Shown: piece by piece, positions 1 to 15,000 of the stretch
Numbering within the stretch: the first letter of the stretch is position 1
How the letters are laid out: each line of letters opens with the position of its first letter
Source of the DNA: Gavia stellata
Lineage: Eukaryota; Chordata; Aves; Gaviiformes; Gaviidae
Reading direction: 5' to 3'
Length of the DNA: 64,000 nt
Assembly: GCF_030936135.1 (NCBI RefSeq)
Contig: NC_082619.1
Coordinates: forward strand, 5,025,208-5,089,207
Translations under genes and position numbers: made by a program
The notes under the pieces: model-generated
Database searches by the model: none
Told to the model about the DNA's origin: nothing
The model's input: only the letters and a program-made list of their open reading frames with translations

Positions 1-3000
1 CCAATTTTCCAGTAGCGGCCCAGGTTCTGACCATTGACAAACACAACTCCTTTTTCCCAGCCCTAGAATCAGGACAGTACACAGAATTACTGATGCAGCT
101 GTATTGCCTAGTTAGCATCCCCACAGGAAACTAAGTCTACTTTCACACTTGCATTCTTTGAGGCCACTTTCTGCAGGTTTTCTGCTTGCTTTCCCCTGTG
201 CAAGTCCCTGAAGCCATGAACATTTAAATAAGCCCTGTTGAACAGGAGTTATCCTTAATGTACTAATTAAAAGGCTAAAGCTTTCAAAAATGTGCAATTC
301 ATGAGTTATGCTTGTACAGGAAACTTCATCCTTTTGAGCCTTTCTTCCCAAGCATAGAATATCTCCCCTCACCTATTTCCCAGGTGCCAGAAATATTGCA
401 TTGCTACTGACTAGCATAATTTACAACAAAGCATAAATGGAAAAGTGAACAGTACAATAATGATTGGCATGAACCTTGGCTCTAAGGGATTGAAATCAGA
501 GGAGGAAGTTTAATAATACCTGATCTTAAGTTCTATGCAAGAGCAGCAATCTTCCACAAAAGGAAGATGTGAATGCTAACTGTCATGCCATGTCTACAAA
601 GAAGTGACTCTTTCATATCACATTGAGGAGGTAAGGATAAAACTAGTGCCTCCTTTATTTTTTGTACCCGTTACTCCTCTGCAACTAGAAAAGAAATAGC
701 ATTTGTATGTCAATAAAAAAGACTAACTGTTCATTAGCAGCTCTGCAGGGTCAGTATTGCACCTGTTTTCTCATCAGAACCACTACAGACTTAACAGAAT
801 TACCTGCCAGCTTGAGTAGACTTCTACACCCTCAAAATAATTTGCTTTCTCCAAGATCAGAGGAAGGCTGCAAGACTACAGACTGCAAGACAGAGCTCAG
901 TCAGAGCTATTACACAAGTGTCTCTAATCAGCTTTTTAAAAACCTTGATCAAGAAAAAATAGGGGGGAAAGACAAAAAGGACTTGCCTGTAGCTTCAAGA
1001 AAGTGTCCTGTGGCTGATGCTCTATCCACAGCCTTCCACGAAAAAAAGCTGGACCGACAAAGTAATCTGGGACCGCACTCCATCCAGCAGTATGTCGCAA
1101 GCTGTAAAAGAAATGACCAAACGCAGCTAACAGCAGAGAAGCACCAGGCAGCACCGAGAGACACAACACTGGTCTCAAGGTAATTTCAAACTGCTGCTTA
1201 CAACAGCGGATAGATGTTGTTACAACAAGGTTGCTATTTCCATGCATGCCTGAAATGTCAAGCAGTTGCTTTTTAGCGGTAGCACCTAAAGGTAGTATTC
1301 TTCATGCTGCAAAGGGATGAAGTGTTTATCTCCTGTAAACATTCGAGGCAAGCACCTAGCTGATCTCTCCCTTCCACTTAAGATAAGTGTACTGGTGGTA
1401 CATGTCTCAGTCTTCATTATCCTACGCTTGCCACATCACTGATAGGCCAATTTCTGGTACAAGAAAAGGGTATATGGGGCTATCACCATCTCTAATACTT
1501 TACAGCAATGTAAAAATCTCTGCTTCATGTTGGCTGCTGAAGTGCCCATCTTCCTTCAGATATGGTGCTATGGTGCAAGCTTTAAATGCATGTGGCTTGC
1601 ACAGGCTAAAAGAAAACCTGCAGAATCGAGAGGATTCAAAACAGACGTTCCTGCTCGTGTTCCTATCGAGGAACATGAACACATCCTTGAAAGTTTGCAG
1701 TAATTAGGGGCAATGTGGCATTATTTCTTACCGGTGGCAACAATTTGGGAAGCAGGGGACAAACAGAAGAGAAAATAAGGAGTGTGAAGTTCCACAGAAG
1801 CCTTGAGCTTCTGTCAGAACATGTTCTTTCCGACCCTTACGAACTGCATCTCTTGGATTCAGGGAAGTTATTGATCCAGTGCAGCTTGACTGCTCGTGAA
1901 TTATTCAACTAAAAGCCTATAACAATTCCTTTCACAATACCATGTGCTCCATCCTCCCACGCAGTGACTGTAAGCTGATTGTGTTTCATTGCTACTGGTC
2001 AACTGCCAGTAACTGATTGTAGTGTTGACTAATCTTGCTTTTGTTTGGGCATGGCAGTTCACTTGCTTTAATGTTCCTCACTGGAAATATTCTTCTAAAA
2101 CCCTTCAGTCAAAGGTTATGCAGGTTACCTCATCAATAAGAATCCTTCAAGTAGCCCCCCAGCACCTGTTAAGATTGTCCTTAGAAATTTCAAAATGTAG
2201 ACTTTTTTTTCTTTTAAAAGACATTTCAGTTTAATATGGCCTCTCTCTCCTTCCTACACAAAATGCGAGAGCTGTGATACCTTGGTGGATGCACATGTGT
2301 TACTTGCTAACAACATAACTGAGAAAAGTCTCTCTGGATAGTGACCAGAGACCATAGGGCATCTGTTGCCTTAAACATTTGCTAAGGTTTTCTGTATCTA
2401 CTAACAGAGGCTCCTTGACTTACCCCTGCTAGATTTCTTTTTCAGTCTTTCTTGAATTAAAGCAAAATAACTTAAAAGAAAGGAAGCCATCTGGACTTGT
2501 TAATGTACTATTAGTAGCTTCCTAGAATTAATCCGTCCCTTGTGAGTTTGAATTACCAAATATATCAGCTATATTGCTAATTTCCAGACAGACACAAACT
2601 TCTCCAACGTGTGGCTGCGTTGGGACCCACCCCTTTGGGTAAGCCACACTTTTACCTACCCCATCTAACACTGCTGTACAGGCTGTGAAGAAGTCTAAAT
2701 CCTCCACAGTGGGAATACATTTCACCCCTAAATAATGGTATGGATAAAGTGACACAATTTTCTGCAGTATTTCGGGCAAAGGTATCAGCAAGGAATTTAC
2801 CAGTGCAAAAATCCACCCACCTACTTTTACCTTGTGTTGTCTTTCTGATACATTTAACTGCTACCTATTAGATTTCGCACTGCTGGTAAACAGTTGGTTT
2901 CAAATGAGGAAGAAAATTTTTTTAAAATCCCACAAACCTTTTCATGAAGCCAGGTTTCATCTCCAAACTGTAAATCTTGAAGTTCCTCAAGGGGGTTTTA

Positions 3001-6000
3001 TTCAAGAAGACGTCACCAATTAAGCCTGCAAGAGCAATGGGGGTAATGAAGAGTTGAAAAACAGCTAAAGCTGATAGATTTTCCTATTTGAATGCAAGGA
3101 ACAGCAGGAGATGGAAAGCAGCCACATTCTGCGATGGAATTAGAGTCCATATGGTCCCATTGCTCATCCAGATTGAGTGGGGAACATTACTATACTTTGG
3201 CCTCTCCACTCTCTCCTTTGCTTCAACTCACCAAGCCGTTAAACACCCTCCAAACAGAAAACATTGTTGGCACACGCAGCAGATGGGGTTTTGTTGTTAT
3301 TGTTGTTTTTTAGTATAGAAATTTTTAAAGCAGTAGATCAGTTACTTCTCTAATAGGCACAGCAAAATATAACATGGGCAAGCACTAATGTCCAGTGCTG
3401 ATCCAGTGCTTTTCATCCAAGGATCTTAAGACACCTTAATAAGTAATTTACCTTTAGCACTCTCTTGTTAGATAAAGTTATTCTCCATGTAGCAGGCAAA
3501 GCCTGGGTCCTAATCCAGCCTCCTAATTACAGGACTGCAGTTCAGACTGCCTAGCAGTGCAGAGGCTTTATGCACCTTTTCTGCAGTAAAATAAAATTAG
3601 TACAGTCACGTGCCTTACTCCATTAGTCTATTTTGTATACTTTTTGCACACGGTTCTCCACTAAAATAGAATCCTGGAGTTTTAACCTCTTCCAGCTCCA
3701 CAGCTGTGTGCGATAGACTTGAACATTTCAGTAAATTTTGCTCAACAGGCTGCAATTCATTCCTCCTGATACTGTGTGAGTTTTTAAATGGTGTGATCTT
3801 CCAGTATCGAACACCCAGGGGAAAACACAGATCAAAAAAGGTATTTTCCTTCTCTCCCTGTGAAGTAACACGCTCACATAGCAAAAGAAAGGCTACCCTA
3901 ACATCACGTAGCAAATCCAGAGCAGAGTAAGATTCATTGATGGCCTTGTGTTTAGTTGTAACCCTACAAAATAAGAAGCCTTAATGCAAGCCATCAGGCA
4001 GCCACTACTTTTCATCTACGATCACTCTGGACAGGGGGTGATGAACTGTGTTTTTTAACAAGTTCCCTCCATCATACCGTTTCCCACCGACTCCCAGATG
4101 GTAGTTTTGGCTAGCACTACGATAGCTGTATTAGGTCTTCAGTTTGGTTCTGTCTAAAGCACACAAGAAAGACAGTTCTACAGTGTTTAAATTCAGAGAA
4201 CTATCTAGGACAGTTTGAGAACAAAGAACTTAACTTACCTTTCCTCTGTTCATTCAATGCCAGGCCATAATTGACGCGACCGCGGTTCTCTACCAAGAGT
4301 CTTAGCTGCCTGAATCCCTGTTAAAAAAAAAAAAAAAAAAGGCAGAGCATCAGCTGGACCAGTGCGCAGCATGTGCTGTATCAGCCATAACGCTTCGTTA
4401 ACAGAGGTCAGTAGCGGTATTTAAGAGGGGAGGTGGCACCAATACCTTTGGCAGTTGCAATTTATTTGTTTACTTTGAAGTTCTGGATTATGTGACAGAA
4501 CAGTGTCCCCATATCTTTCAGCTACTGCAAATAGTTATGCCACTGATGAACTAAGCCTTTTCATAAAAGTTTTCTTTTTTTTCTGTTGAATTTTTAAGTA
4601 CCATTTTGCTATCACCCACAGAGCCAGAAATGGAGTTTGACATAGTACAGGCTTATGTCATATAGCTCTCCCACAAGTCATAAGAACAACTAGTATATCT
4701 ACCCACTCACCTACTCCTAGGAGCCATGCACAGCTCTGTCGACATGCATTCAATCAATATACTAGTCTTATTGCCAACTTCTGCCAGGGTAAGGCTACTC
4801 TCAGAGCTAGAGAGACATTCCTCCTCATTTCATATGAGACCCAAAAGGTGCAAAAGCTTCCAAACCCCCTCAAAACCTGCTTTGTGCTAAGGAAGATGAA
4901 GCCTACACAGACTTAATCTGCACAAACAGGGTACCGGTACTTGATGTCTACAGTTTGTGGGTGTGGCAGGAAAGCTGGCAAATTTTCTGCAGCAAGGTCT
5001 ACACTGACTTGAATTTTCTGCATGGAAAAGTATTCAAAAACCACTTCTCAATCACAAATAGTAACTTGGCCGTGAAATCATGCTGTATTTCACTAGTGAA
5101 ATAGTGTCTAATTAGGGTGTAAGAACTGTTCCCTGTGTCAGGCTACCGTACCAGCTAGTTAAATGGTTTAGGTGGGAGGGGCCTTCTTGAGAGCTATGCC
5201 TCTTTAACGGTCTTGGTTCTGTTATCCACATGCTATTGCTGTGAGCAATCTCCAATTAGTTACCTGTCCTTCAGGAAGGGAGAGCTCCACTGTGTTGTAG
5301 TCCAGCTCACCAACATACATGGTGTTAACAAAGACCTGCAGAACAGAGCACAAGGGAGGAGAGCAGCTTTTCATCAATTATACTATAATCATGTGTTAGG
5401 TTATCATGCATAGGTTCCTGAAGTTGTATTTGGGGAGGAAATTGTCTCTGCTTGAAACTAGAACTCAGCGTCCGTAACTGTGTCACTGATTCAGTCTGGG
5501 GTGGGGGGGTGGGGGGGTGGAAATCACAACATTTCTCAGAACATTCACTATTCTGATGTTTAAAGACATTGTAAGTTTTAGTAGACTGGAACCTCAAGCT
5601 GATTTACAAATGATAATGGTTGGGGCTTAGCTGAGAACTGAAAAGAGCAACTCACACTTCTAATCTAAAACTTCACATTTTCCTTCATGGTTGACCCATT
5701 TCCTGCCTAGCTGCCAAGACCAAAACATTTACATCCGACTGAAGTTAGTCACAGTTGCCCTCTGCTCCTTACCTGTGCTCGGTCACGGACATGATCCCTT
5801 GAATGCAGCTGTCCACCACCAAATATGACAGTCTCGTAGAGCACATATCCATATGACTGCCCACTGCTATCATTTAGATGCAGGTTCTCCATGTTAATAG
5901 GAAACTCTGACTTAACAGGCTGCAAAGGAGAAACAAATTTAATGGCAGAAGTGGTCTCTCAGCACTGGCAGGCCACATAGAGGCAATTCATTTAAGAAAG

Positions 6001-9000
6001 GTGTTCCACTCTGCCACAGGCTACATTTACCCTGTAAGCCTCCAGAGGTCTGTTCCAACCTAAATTACCTTATGACTCTATGAAAACTACAGCAATGAAG
6101 ACAAAGTACCAGAAAAGGGAGCCAAGGGCTTGCAAAACTGGAATTCCAAGACAAGAGAAGTAGCAGTAAAAAAGGTGAAATAAAAGATTTGCCTCCTTTG
6201 CATATCCTTGACAAAACATTCCCCAACCTTCTCCTCGTGGGATAAGAAGCCGGTGCACTAATCGCCTTTTCCACCTAAGAGGTGATGCCTTTTAGTACCG
6301 AGATGCATTAAAATTGGTAGTACCTGTAAAAGAGATGGTAACACATCCCAGAGGGAGATATATTGATGCAACAGGATTGCACCATATGATGCCTTGCTTT
6401 CAATCATGGGAGGGAGAGGAAGAGGCTGGCCTGTGATGCAAAAAGAAAGAGAAAGACAGAACAACTATTTCAGACACAAAAAGCCAACACAGATTTAAGG
6501 CCCCTCCAGACCTCCTTCGGTCAGTCTTTCCATTGAATTACAGAGCCCCGTATCTGCCACAAAAAGACCTGAAATAAGCAGGAGGGTTGGGCGAGAGTGA
6601 CAGTTATTCTGCAGCCACAGCCACCTATCTGACCCTAGAACAGATTAACAGTAAGATACAACAAGTAAGATAAAATATAACCAATGGTGTTTCCTTCAGA
6701 TTTGCATTTATTTCCAATTAGCCAACACACACTTCCTGGCTTAGGCAGAAGCCTCTAAATGCTACTACCTGCCTGCTGACAGCAGACAAGATACCTTATG
6801 TCCCTGGTCCTCCCTCCCATCTTTTGGAAAAAGCACACAGTCAGTCAACCAACCAGAGTCACAGGGCTCCAGCAGAAGGGCCAGTTTAAAAAAGTCTCTG
6901 ATTTAACACTGTAGGTAGAACAGTATTTTGGTTCTTGGATTTATAATTACCAATGATCATGCTGAAGAGTTGTCGGAGCTTGAAAAATTTGGATGTATAG
7001 TCTCCAGCCTCTGTCAGCACAGCGTCGTAATCTGAAAAAGAAGCACATATGTTTTAAAAAACATACAGCAGCTCTGGGACAGCCTTCATGTACACTGTCA
7101 TCAAAGAAGTAAAAGCCCAAGACACAATATTCTTGGCATTTGCTTAATTTGGAGAAGAGCCACTCACTGAGGAGCAACATACTTTTAGAGATCTAATTTG
7201 CACGTATCCAGAATTTCACACAGAATAAAGTCAACAATTACCAACTTTAACAAAGGGCTGTTGGGATGAAAAGAGCTTTACAGTACAATTTGACTTGGTA
7301 AAATTAAAAAAACAGCTGTATCTTGGATCACCATCTTTCCCTATGAAGAAGGGCCAGCATGGAGTTAACATGCAGCAAAGTCATCATCTGCGACTTCTAT
7401 TCCCAGTTCAGAATGAGGGGATCCTCCACATCCTGGAATGGGTCTGGAAATCGGAAACACTAATGTAAGTCCCCATTTAGGCAGGCATTTGCTTCTGAGC
7501 TATGTTCCAACTCATCTCTCCATGACAAAATGGTTGTACTGATCATTTCTCAATGCTTCTGTCAACTGTAAGTAGCCCAAAGGGTAGTCTGAGCTGCACT
7601 CTCACAATAGGTGCATGGGCAAGGCAGTGAAAGAAAACTCACCGTAACTGGTGACATCTGACTTGTATTCATCAGCCTCCAAAGCACCGTTCATGAACCC
7701 AAAGTTGGTGCCTCCGTGAAACATGTAGAGATTGATGGATGCTCCTAATTTGAGGACGCTTGCTACAGTATTCACCATTTCTGTAAAGGAAGGGCAGTGC
7801 CAGGAAGGCCACAGACCAAGAAGCTAGGCTAACACTCTTCCAGTAATGCAAAGTAGACACAAACATTCTGGTCCTTGTCAGTCAGTCACGCCTGTGTAAT
7901 TACAGTGATTTGTATTGTGATTTCTATTTTGCCCTCAGTAAGGGCAGCACGTCTACTGACATATCGGACATATTGATACATTCAAATATACCGCTCCTAT
8001 GGGTGAAAAAGGGTAAAGCTCATGCACTTGAACAGGAATTTTGCTTTTAAGCAGAAGAGTTGTAAGGACTACTCAGTCAGACTCCTAAACTCAACACATC
8101 AATGACCCAATTACAAAGACAATTGCAGGAGGATGAGAGAGTCATTAAAATAGTCTTATATAGCTCTGTTTTCATTGTACTTTAGATGCCCTGGAGGTTC
8201 TGGGGTTGTTGATTTTTTTTTTTTTTAGTACTTGTTTTCCTTCCTAATGAGCTTTTAAACTAGTAAAAAACTAATACTTTTCAGAAAGTGCTATACTAGC
8301 AAGGGGCTTAGTTCACCATATTCCCACAAAAAGTAAAATAATCCTCTCTTAATGAGGAGTGTTTATTCACTAGACAAGTAATGTCATTATGATGGAGGTT
8401 TCACAAAACTTGTGACATTTTTACAAAAATACAGATAAAGTCTTCACAGGATTTAGATAGCTCAGGAGGTGAAAGAGATGATGTAAATCACTGGGCTGCA
8501 TTTTTAAAACCAACATAGAGTAGCACTAGGGCTTAGGACACATTGACACTAATATCTTAAGATGTTTGGCTCTCTGCACACCCCATAGATTCCCTCTTCG
8601 AGGAATAAAAAGAAAAAATTTCATTTTTTTTAAAAATACCTGCTGTTTACTAACACTACTAAAGAAAATGCAAGGCACGGCAATGTGACCCATCCACTGA
8701 GACATTATTCATTTACAAAGACTTAGACAAAGCAAAGGTTACAGCAGGACAGAAAATTTGAGGAAGTTGTATGTCATTTTCCTGGGACTGTTTGCCAAGC
8801 AGCAAACCCCCTGTCTACAAGAACAGCATATGGTGCTCACCGTCTGCATCAAAGACATAGTGAGGTCCTCCCCAGTTATCAAACCATCCAGTCCAATACT
8901 CCATCACCATCTTTGGCTGATCTCTCTGTATCAAAACAAAAACCAGGAGTTAAAATGAAGACAGGGCAGTCTTGCACTCATCCCTATTTTCTAAAGGAGT

Positions 9001-12000
9001 GTTGTTCAAATGTAGTTTGGCGACACGGTTTACAAGAGTGTTTCCTTCTCAAGTTTGCATTAAAAAAAGCAGCTAAGGAGCTCTAAACAAGTGAGGAACA
9101 AGATGCTGTGGGTCAGCCATGCCCAGAACAGGCAAGCAAAGCAGAGGAGTACTCTGCTAGGCACAACAAAAACCACGGCACACAATCGGGTGATACCAAA
9201 CAGTTCTGGATATTGTTGTTTGGTAGATCTGTAGCAAAAAGACAAACTAATTGTCACTGTTTAGCTTCTGCTAGAAATACACATTTATAAATGTCTGCTT
9301 ATCAGCTATGCCACTGCCAGCTGAGAGTTTGCAGGTGCACTGCAGCCAATGCTTGCCAAGGTAGGAACAGCAGACCTTAGCAGCTTAATGCCTTTTTAAT
9401 GCCGCATATGGTGTTGGCAGGAAAGAATTAGCCTCTGCAGGAATTAGGTCTTCATTAAAAAGGCTCTGCACACAGAGCAATTGCTTCCCATTTGTCACTG
9501 CTTGCCAGCTCCCTTAGCTCCTGTGGAATTCCACCCGGCCCCATCACATCGGACAGGACAACATGTGCTCAGCCTGCCCAGCACTCCCTCCTCATGGTAT
9601 TTATTTCTAGTCAAGGCAATTTTGCCCTTTATTTGATGGGGGCTTTATCTGATGCCACATGAAATGGCCAAGGTAAGTGGCATTAAAGAAACTCGTGTTT
9701 CATTAGGAGAAAACAACTGCAGGTGCCTGTAACAATCTAATTGTTCCAGGTTCAGACCAGCTCTTGAAAATATGTTTAATCAATCCGTCCCCAGTAAACT
9801 AGTCAAAGAAGGAGTTTTATCACCCTCTGGAATGAAAGACCATAACAAGGAAAAGATAACATAGCTTCATAATCCTTACAAATATGAATGACAGGCTTCC
9901 TATTTTGTAATAAGTAAGTGTTGCAAAGGAGGAGCTGCTTTTATTGGGCCATGTTGCATTCAGTTGGTGGGGAAGGTGCTGCCTTCTGTTAATTTGTAGG
10001 GTTTGGGGAATTTTGTAAGACCTAAAGAAGGCAAAAACACATGCAGCAAAGCCTCTTTTGCCTGTACAAGAAAAAAAACAAATTAAAGTGGTAGGATTCA
10101 ATGTTCAGCATGCCAGCATCAAGGCTTCCTTTCACAGTACAGGCAAAAGCCAAGGGAAGAGATCAGAAGAGAATCGATCACAGCCAGGGGCAGATGTCAG
10201 TCGTTCACATCTTTCCAGGCTGACATTTGGAGCAAGCAGAGCAACAGGGAAAGAAGAGGACAGAGGATGCAAAGAGAGAGAGAACCTGTCACTAAAAACC
10301 AAAACTTGTTATTCCCTCACTACTCCCTCATCACACAATCGAGATACTTTTCGCATCAAGCGTTCATTAGACAATTCCCTAACCCTGATTCACATCTCCG
10401 ACAGCACAAGGACGCTGAAGCAACACGCTAAATTTGAATGCTTTTCTGCAGTGAGCACTGTTAAATGCCAGGTAGGCTGGGCTGCTGAGAAAGCCGGGAC
10501 TGTGCCGGGTGGAAGGCGTTTTGTGAAGTTACTGTGGAAGCTTATCCGAAATCAAGGTGTTCCTCTGATCGGTTCTGCTGCAGACCCTAGCAGAAATAGG
10601 ACCAAACACCTAGTGGAGCCAATAATACAACTTTACATATCTACACTCAATAGGAGGTATTGGAGATGACTGAAACACCCACCAGCGTACCCTGAAAGAA
10701 CTGCAGTAGATCAGCATCCAGCATTCGAAGACTACAGTTTTCAAACATGCTCTTGACGGCATCCACAGCATCAGGGTAAAAGAGTTTGGGAAAAAGACGA
10801 TTGAACTTCAAGAGAGAGGTTTGACAATTGCAAAGTAGGATGCTACTGGGTATCAACACCTGAAAGCGTGAATAAATCTAACCCCTAACAGCTAAACACA
10901 GGCCACAGCTGAATGGAAAGCCTTTAAGAAGGTGCTGGATAACAGCATACTTAAGACCTTCACTTTCCAGAGAAATCATTGTATTTTCACTGATTCCAGA
11001 AGGATTTGGCCTAATGAGAAGGAAGCCCGAACATTTGTTCAAAACAACTCCCAAACCAACACACAAAACCAAACCAGACTATCAGTGCTGCATTTCTAAT
11101 GCTGTCCTGGAAAATCTAGGTGAACAAAGTTTTTCTGCATCTCACCTGTACTGTGTCCAGATATTTCAGTAGCCCAGGTTCCAGTTTCTGGAAGTTAACA
11201 GTGGCCAGTGCTATTGGGAAAAGAAAAAGGGTTTATTAATTTAGACATGTACAAAATGCCTAGGGGACCATCTCCTTAGACATCAGCCCAGCCCAAGTTC
11301 AGGGGCAACTGGAACATCTTCCGAACCACCCATACAACCTCCTCGGAAATTTCCCATCAATGTCTTCACTTAGTATGCAGAATCTAACTGGACCGCAGCA
11401 CACAGTGGAATACTTGCAGGCCATCTTTTTTAGCTCTAACGTTCAGAGATACTAGAAAGAGAGAGCATCAGAGCAGCTCATGGGGTGTCACAAGCTTTAA
11501 TTAGAGGCTGTAAAGCACTTGGAGATCCTCAGATAAAAGGCACCACATAAAAGCAAACTTATTATTAGAAAGTCATATCTGGATGCCACACTGATCTCCC
11601 AGGCTTTAGCTGCAGGAATCGCCACCCAGGCAATATCTTACAGCTTGTCATGCCTGTGGGGGTGGGTGAGAGAAACCACAGTACAAGTGAACCAGACAGA
11701 AATTGTAATTGGAAGACTTATCTGTGCTTCTGCCCCGTGCAGCATGGGGGAACCAGCAACTAGTTTGTGCGTGCTGCATGTATAGCGAAAGTCGCTGCAT
11801 GATCTTCAAGCACTGGAGTGGGAAGACCTGTCTGCAGGAGCTGATGCATCAGGAGACACTAATCTGGTATCAAGTGTCCCAGCCCCTGGTACACGTTTGA
11901 ACCATTTTCATACTTTTCTAGCCCTCAGTCACACTGATGATGTTTCTCCCAAGAAACTTTGAAAATGCAGGAGCAGCGATACGATTCTGTATTAAAAATT

Positions 12001-15000
12001 GACTTCTTACAAGGGAGCTGATATCAAATCCAGCCCCAGTTGTGTCAGCCAGAGCACTTCAAACAGAATATTTACAGAAGCAAAAGCTCACTTCTCAGTA
12101 TTTATACCTTGATTTTAATAGGCTGACCTATGTAGTGTGCTGAGCTGAAGAATTTGGCACAGGCAAACACAGTGGGAGAACAAAATAAAACGTGGATTTA
12201 GCATTGATGTAACACATTAATTGGCAATCCTGAAGGCAAACATGCCCAATTCTCCTCTTCAGGCAGATTAACAGAATACCATTGAAAATGGTATAAAGGT
12301 GTGGAGAACCAGTCCCCAAAGCCTTATTTGTCCTTTCCACAGCAGGTAGTGTTCACATACACGCAGCTTTCCACTATGGTGCTTCAGTCATGGTCTGGAC
12401 GGAATCCAGAGGTTTTATTTTGTCACCGATCAGCTCAGAAGGGCTGTACCAGGTCACATTAGAGCCACCCATCTTGGTATTCTTGCCACTGACTGTGCCC
12501 ATGAAGGGAGCAGGATTGCAGGAGCCACACAGGGGCTCTGAGACTGACCAAGATTTTTTAACTATAGCATGGGACATCCCACTGTACCTATGAACACAAA
12601 GGGGACCCATGACCACAAAAGCTTTCCCCCTCATCTCCTGAAAATGTGCTGCAACCACTGAACAAGGGCCACAATGCTATAGTCTCGGTTCCTTTTAAAA
12701 CAGTTAGTTTTCTCTGCAGAGCACCAGACTGACTACTCCTGGCATTAACAAGAATCTACAAATGCTTCTTGGAAAGAAATCGGTACACCACTGATGAACA
12801 GAACAAACAAAATGACAGAATTGCTGCATTAGTTTTCTACTCCACTATGGAGTCTTCTATTTTCTTAACACATTTCTACAGTGGATTTTGTTCTCTCTCC
12901 TTTAGCACTTTCATAAGCGCCTCGCTGCTATACCGCTTTGAGCCCTAGTTATTCCACGCATCTGATTACTTGACATGTTGACTCTAATGAGCAGATTGTT
13001 ATGACATCTAAGAGGCAAATTGGTATCAAAGAGCTCTCAGCATGCAACACGCTGGAAAACACAACTCCAAATAAGAACGAGCTCTGAGGCAGTAAACATT
13101 CCTACAGAAGATGGTGAGGGCTAGACAGGGCTTTCCACACCAGCCCTTCTGCCCTTCTGCATGTCAGCTCGCTGGCAGGGAGAGAGTGACTCTATGTGGT
13201 CAAGGCTGGAAACTGCTGCGCTCCAAAAAAATACAATCGAGAAGACCACCATACTGGTGAAGGCCCATGGACTTCAGAATTATTGAATTTGTCCCTCTCA
13301 CACTTCCAAATAAAAATAAGAGGAGGACAAAAAGTCTTTTCTTTTAATCATCTGCATGCCTGAGATTAGAAAATTAGCAGTATTTACGACTGAGTGATGA
13401 TATATATTCACATGAAGCAATAAGAAGTAGTATTTTCAACCTTGTAATCTGGTGGAAACATCAGGAAATGCTAGGTGCGGCCATCTCTTGACTAACCTCC
13501 TTGGGAAGGACAGATGCCCAATACTAGACAGAAGGCAGCAAAGTATTTAGTCTGCACACACTTAATGCCCTTGAAAGCAGAGGCTGCCTCTCCATGGAGC
13601 AATCCTGCTACCACTGTGTTACACCTTATGTTGAAAAAAACCACTCTAAACCTTCCTGGGAAGGGACTGGGTTTGTTCTGTGTGTATACCATCCAGCTAA
13701 GGGAGTCCCTCCTCTGTGGCTGAAGCTCCTACCACAAACAGAATACAGTTAATGGGTGCAGCTTAGTGAGCGAAGCCTATTGCTCTCACTCAAAGGCTAC
13801 GCTTCATCAGCTGCCCCAGACAAAGAACACAGTCTTACCTTGCTCTCCTGCAAGCACATACCTCCTTCCACTAAGCCAAATGACAGCCCATTCTTGTTGT
13901 CTGAGGTCATTAACAGTTCCACAATCCCTCTGTTTAACAGGGCCTAAATTAAAAAGAGGAAAAGCCATTGTCTTAACAGCCTGAGTTTAGTATTTGTCAG
14001 GATATTAAAGCATCAAAGTACATTATCACCTTCTCTTGGGATAGCTTGAAACTCGTAGTGGCTTTGTAAGAAATATTATTCCTGTGACATCTCCCATTCC
14101 TCCTGAAGCTTCCCTGCCTACTTCTTCCAGCTTAAAGACAACTGAAAAATCTTATTTTGTTTTAGAAAGCTGGATCGGTTTCTCACTGATGCATCAAACT
14201 TCAGGATTTTATCTTCTTCTTCTGAGACCAGTTTAATAAATAGCTTCACTGCTTTCCATCAAAAGAGGGCTTCAGGTGGAAGAAGAAAAAGAAAAGCAGC
14301 TCACCCTTCCTGACTAACAGTGGAAGCTGAAATGAGAAAATAGCTGGTTTGCCAGTGAATGCCATCACAGGACAGCTGAGGTACCTATGTTCTTGAATAG
14401 TCAAGTCGGAATGAATTTACTGGTTCTTCAGTATCGCAGCACTGTATGAAATAGCACTGTAAGGTTTTTAAAATGCATATGCACACACAAGGTTCTTCCC
14501 ATCAGGATTTTTCTCTTACAGATGTTTTTTTACAGAACACTACCTGATGTTTGAAGGAGAGGTTAGGAAATCCTAGTTGCAAATTAACCCCTCTTTTCAC
14601 TGTACCTGCATTGGAAGTCACTCCTTCCGCTTCAAGGAGCTTTGAAAACAAGCCTTCCATCTCTTAATTCTAAATTGCTAACTGCAAAATGGTGACGAAG
14701 ACACACCAGCTCACACAGGAGTTACCCATGTCATATGCACCAACTAGTTAAGGTCTGCTGTGTGTTTAAAGAAACATTTGCATATTGCACATGCCTACAC
14801 ACAAGGAGTAGACGTGAGCATCACACACAGTCTACGTTAGAGAAGCATTACAATACTGACTTTAAAGACAAACCCAATTCAGAGTTAAGAGATCCTGGTT
14901 AGTTTATCTACCTATCATCACTAAATTGATACCTGAACAGATGCTGGTATCTGACAAAATTCAGCTAGTGAGGGAACCGGAATTTCTAGCAAATTTTATT

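Noticed and set aside
10058-10669. 203-codon plus-strand ORF in GLB1L2 intron 8
   Set aside because: No recognisable domain. One ORF of this length is not surprising in a 64-kb window by chance, and it has no splice or promoter context.
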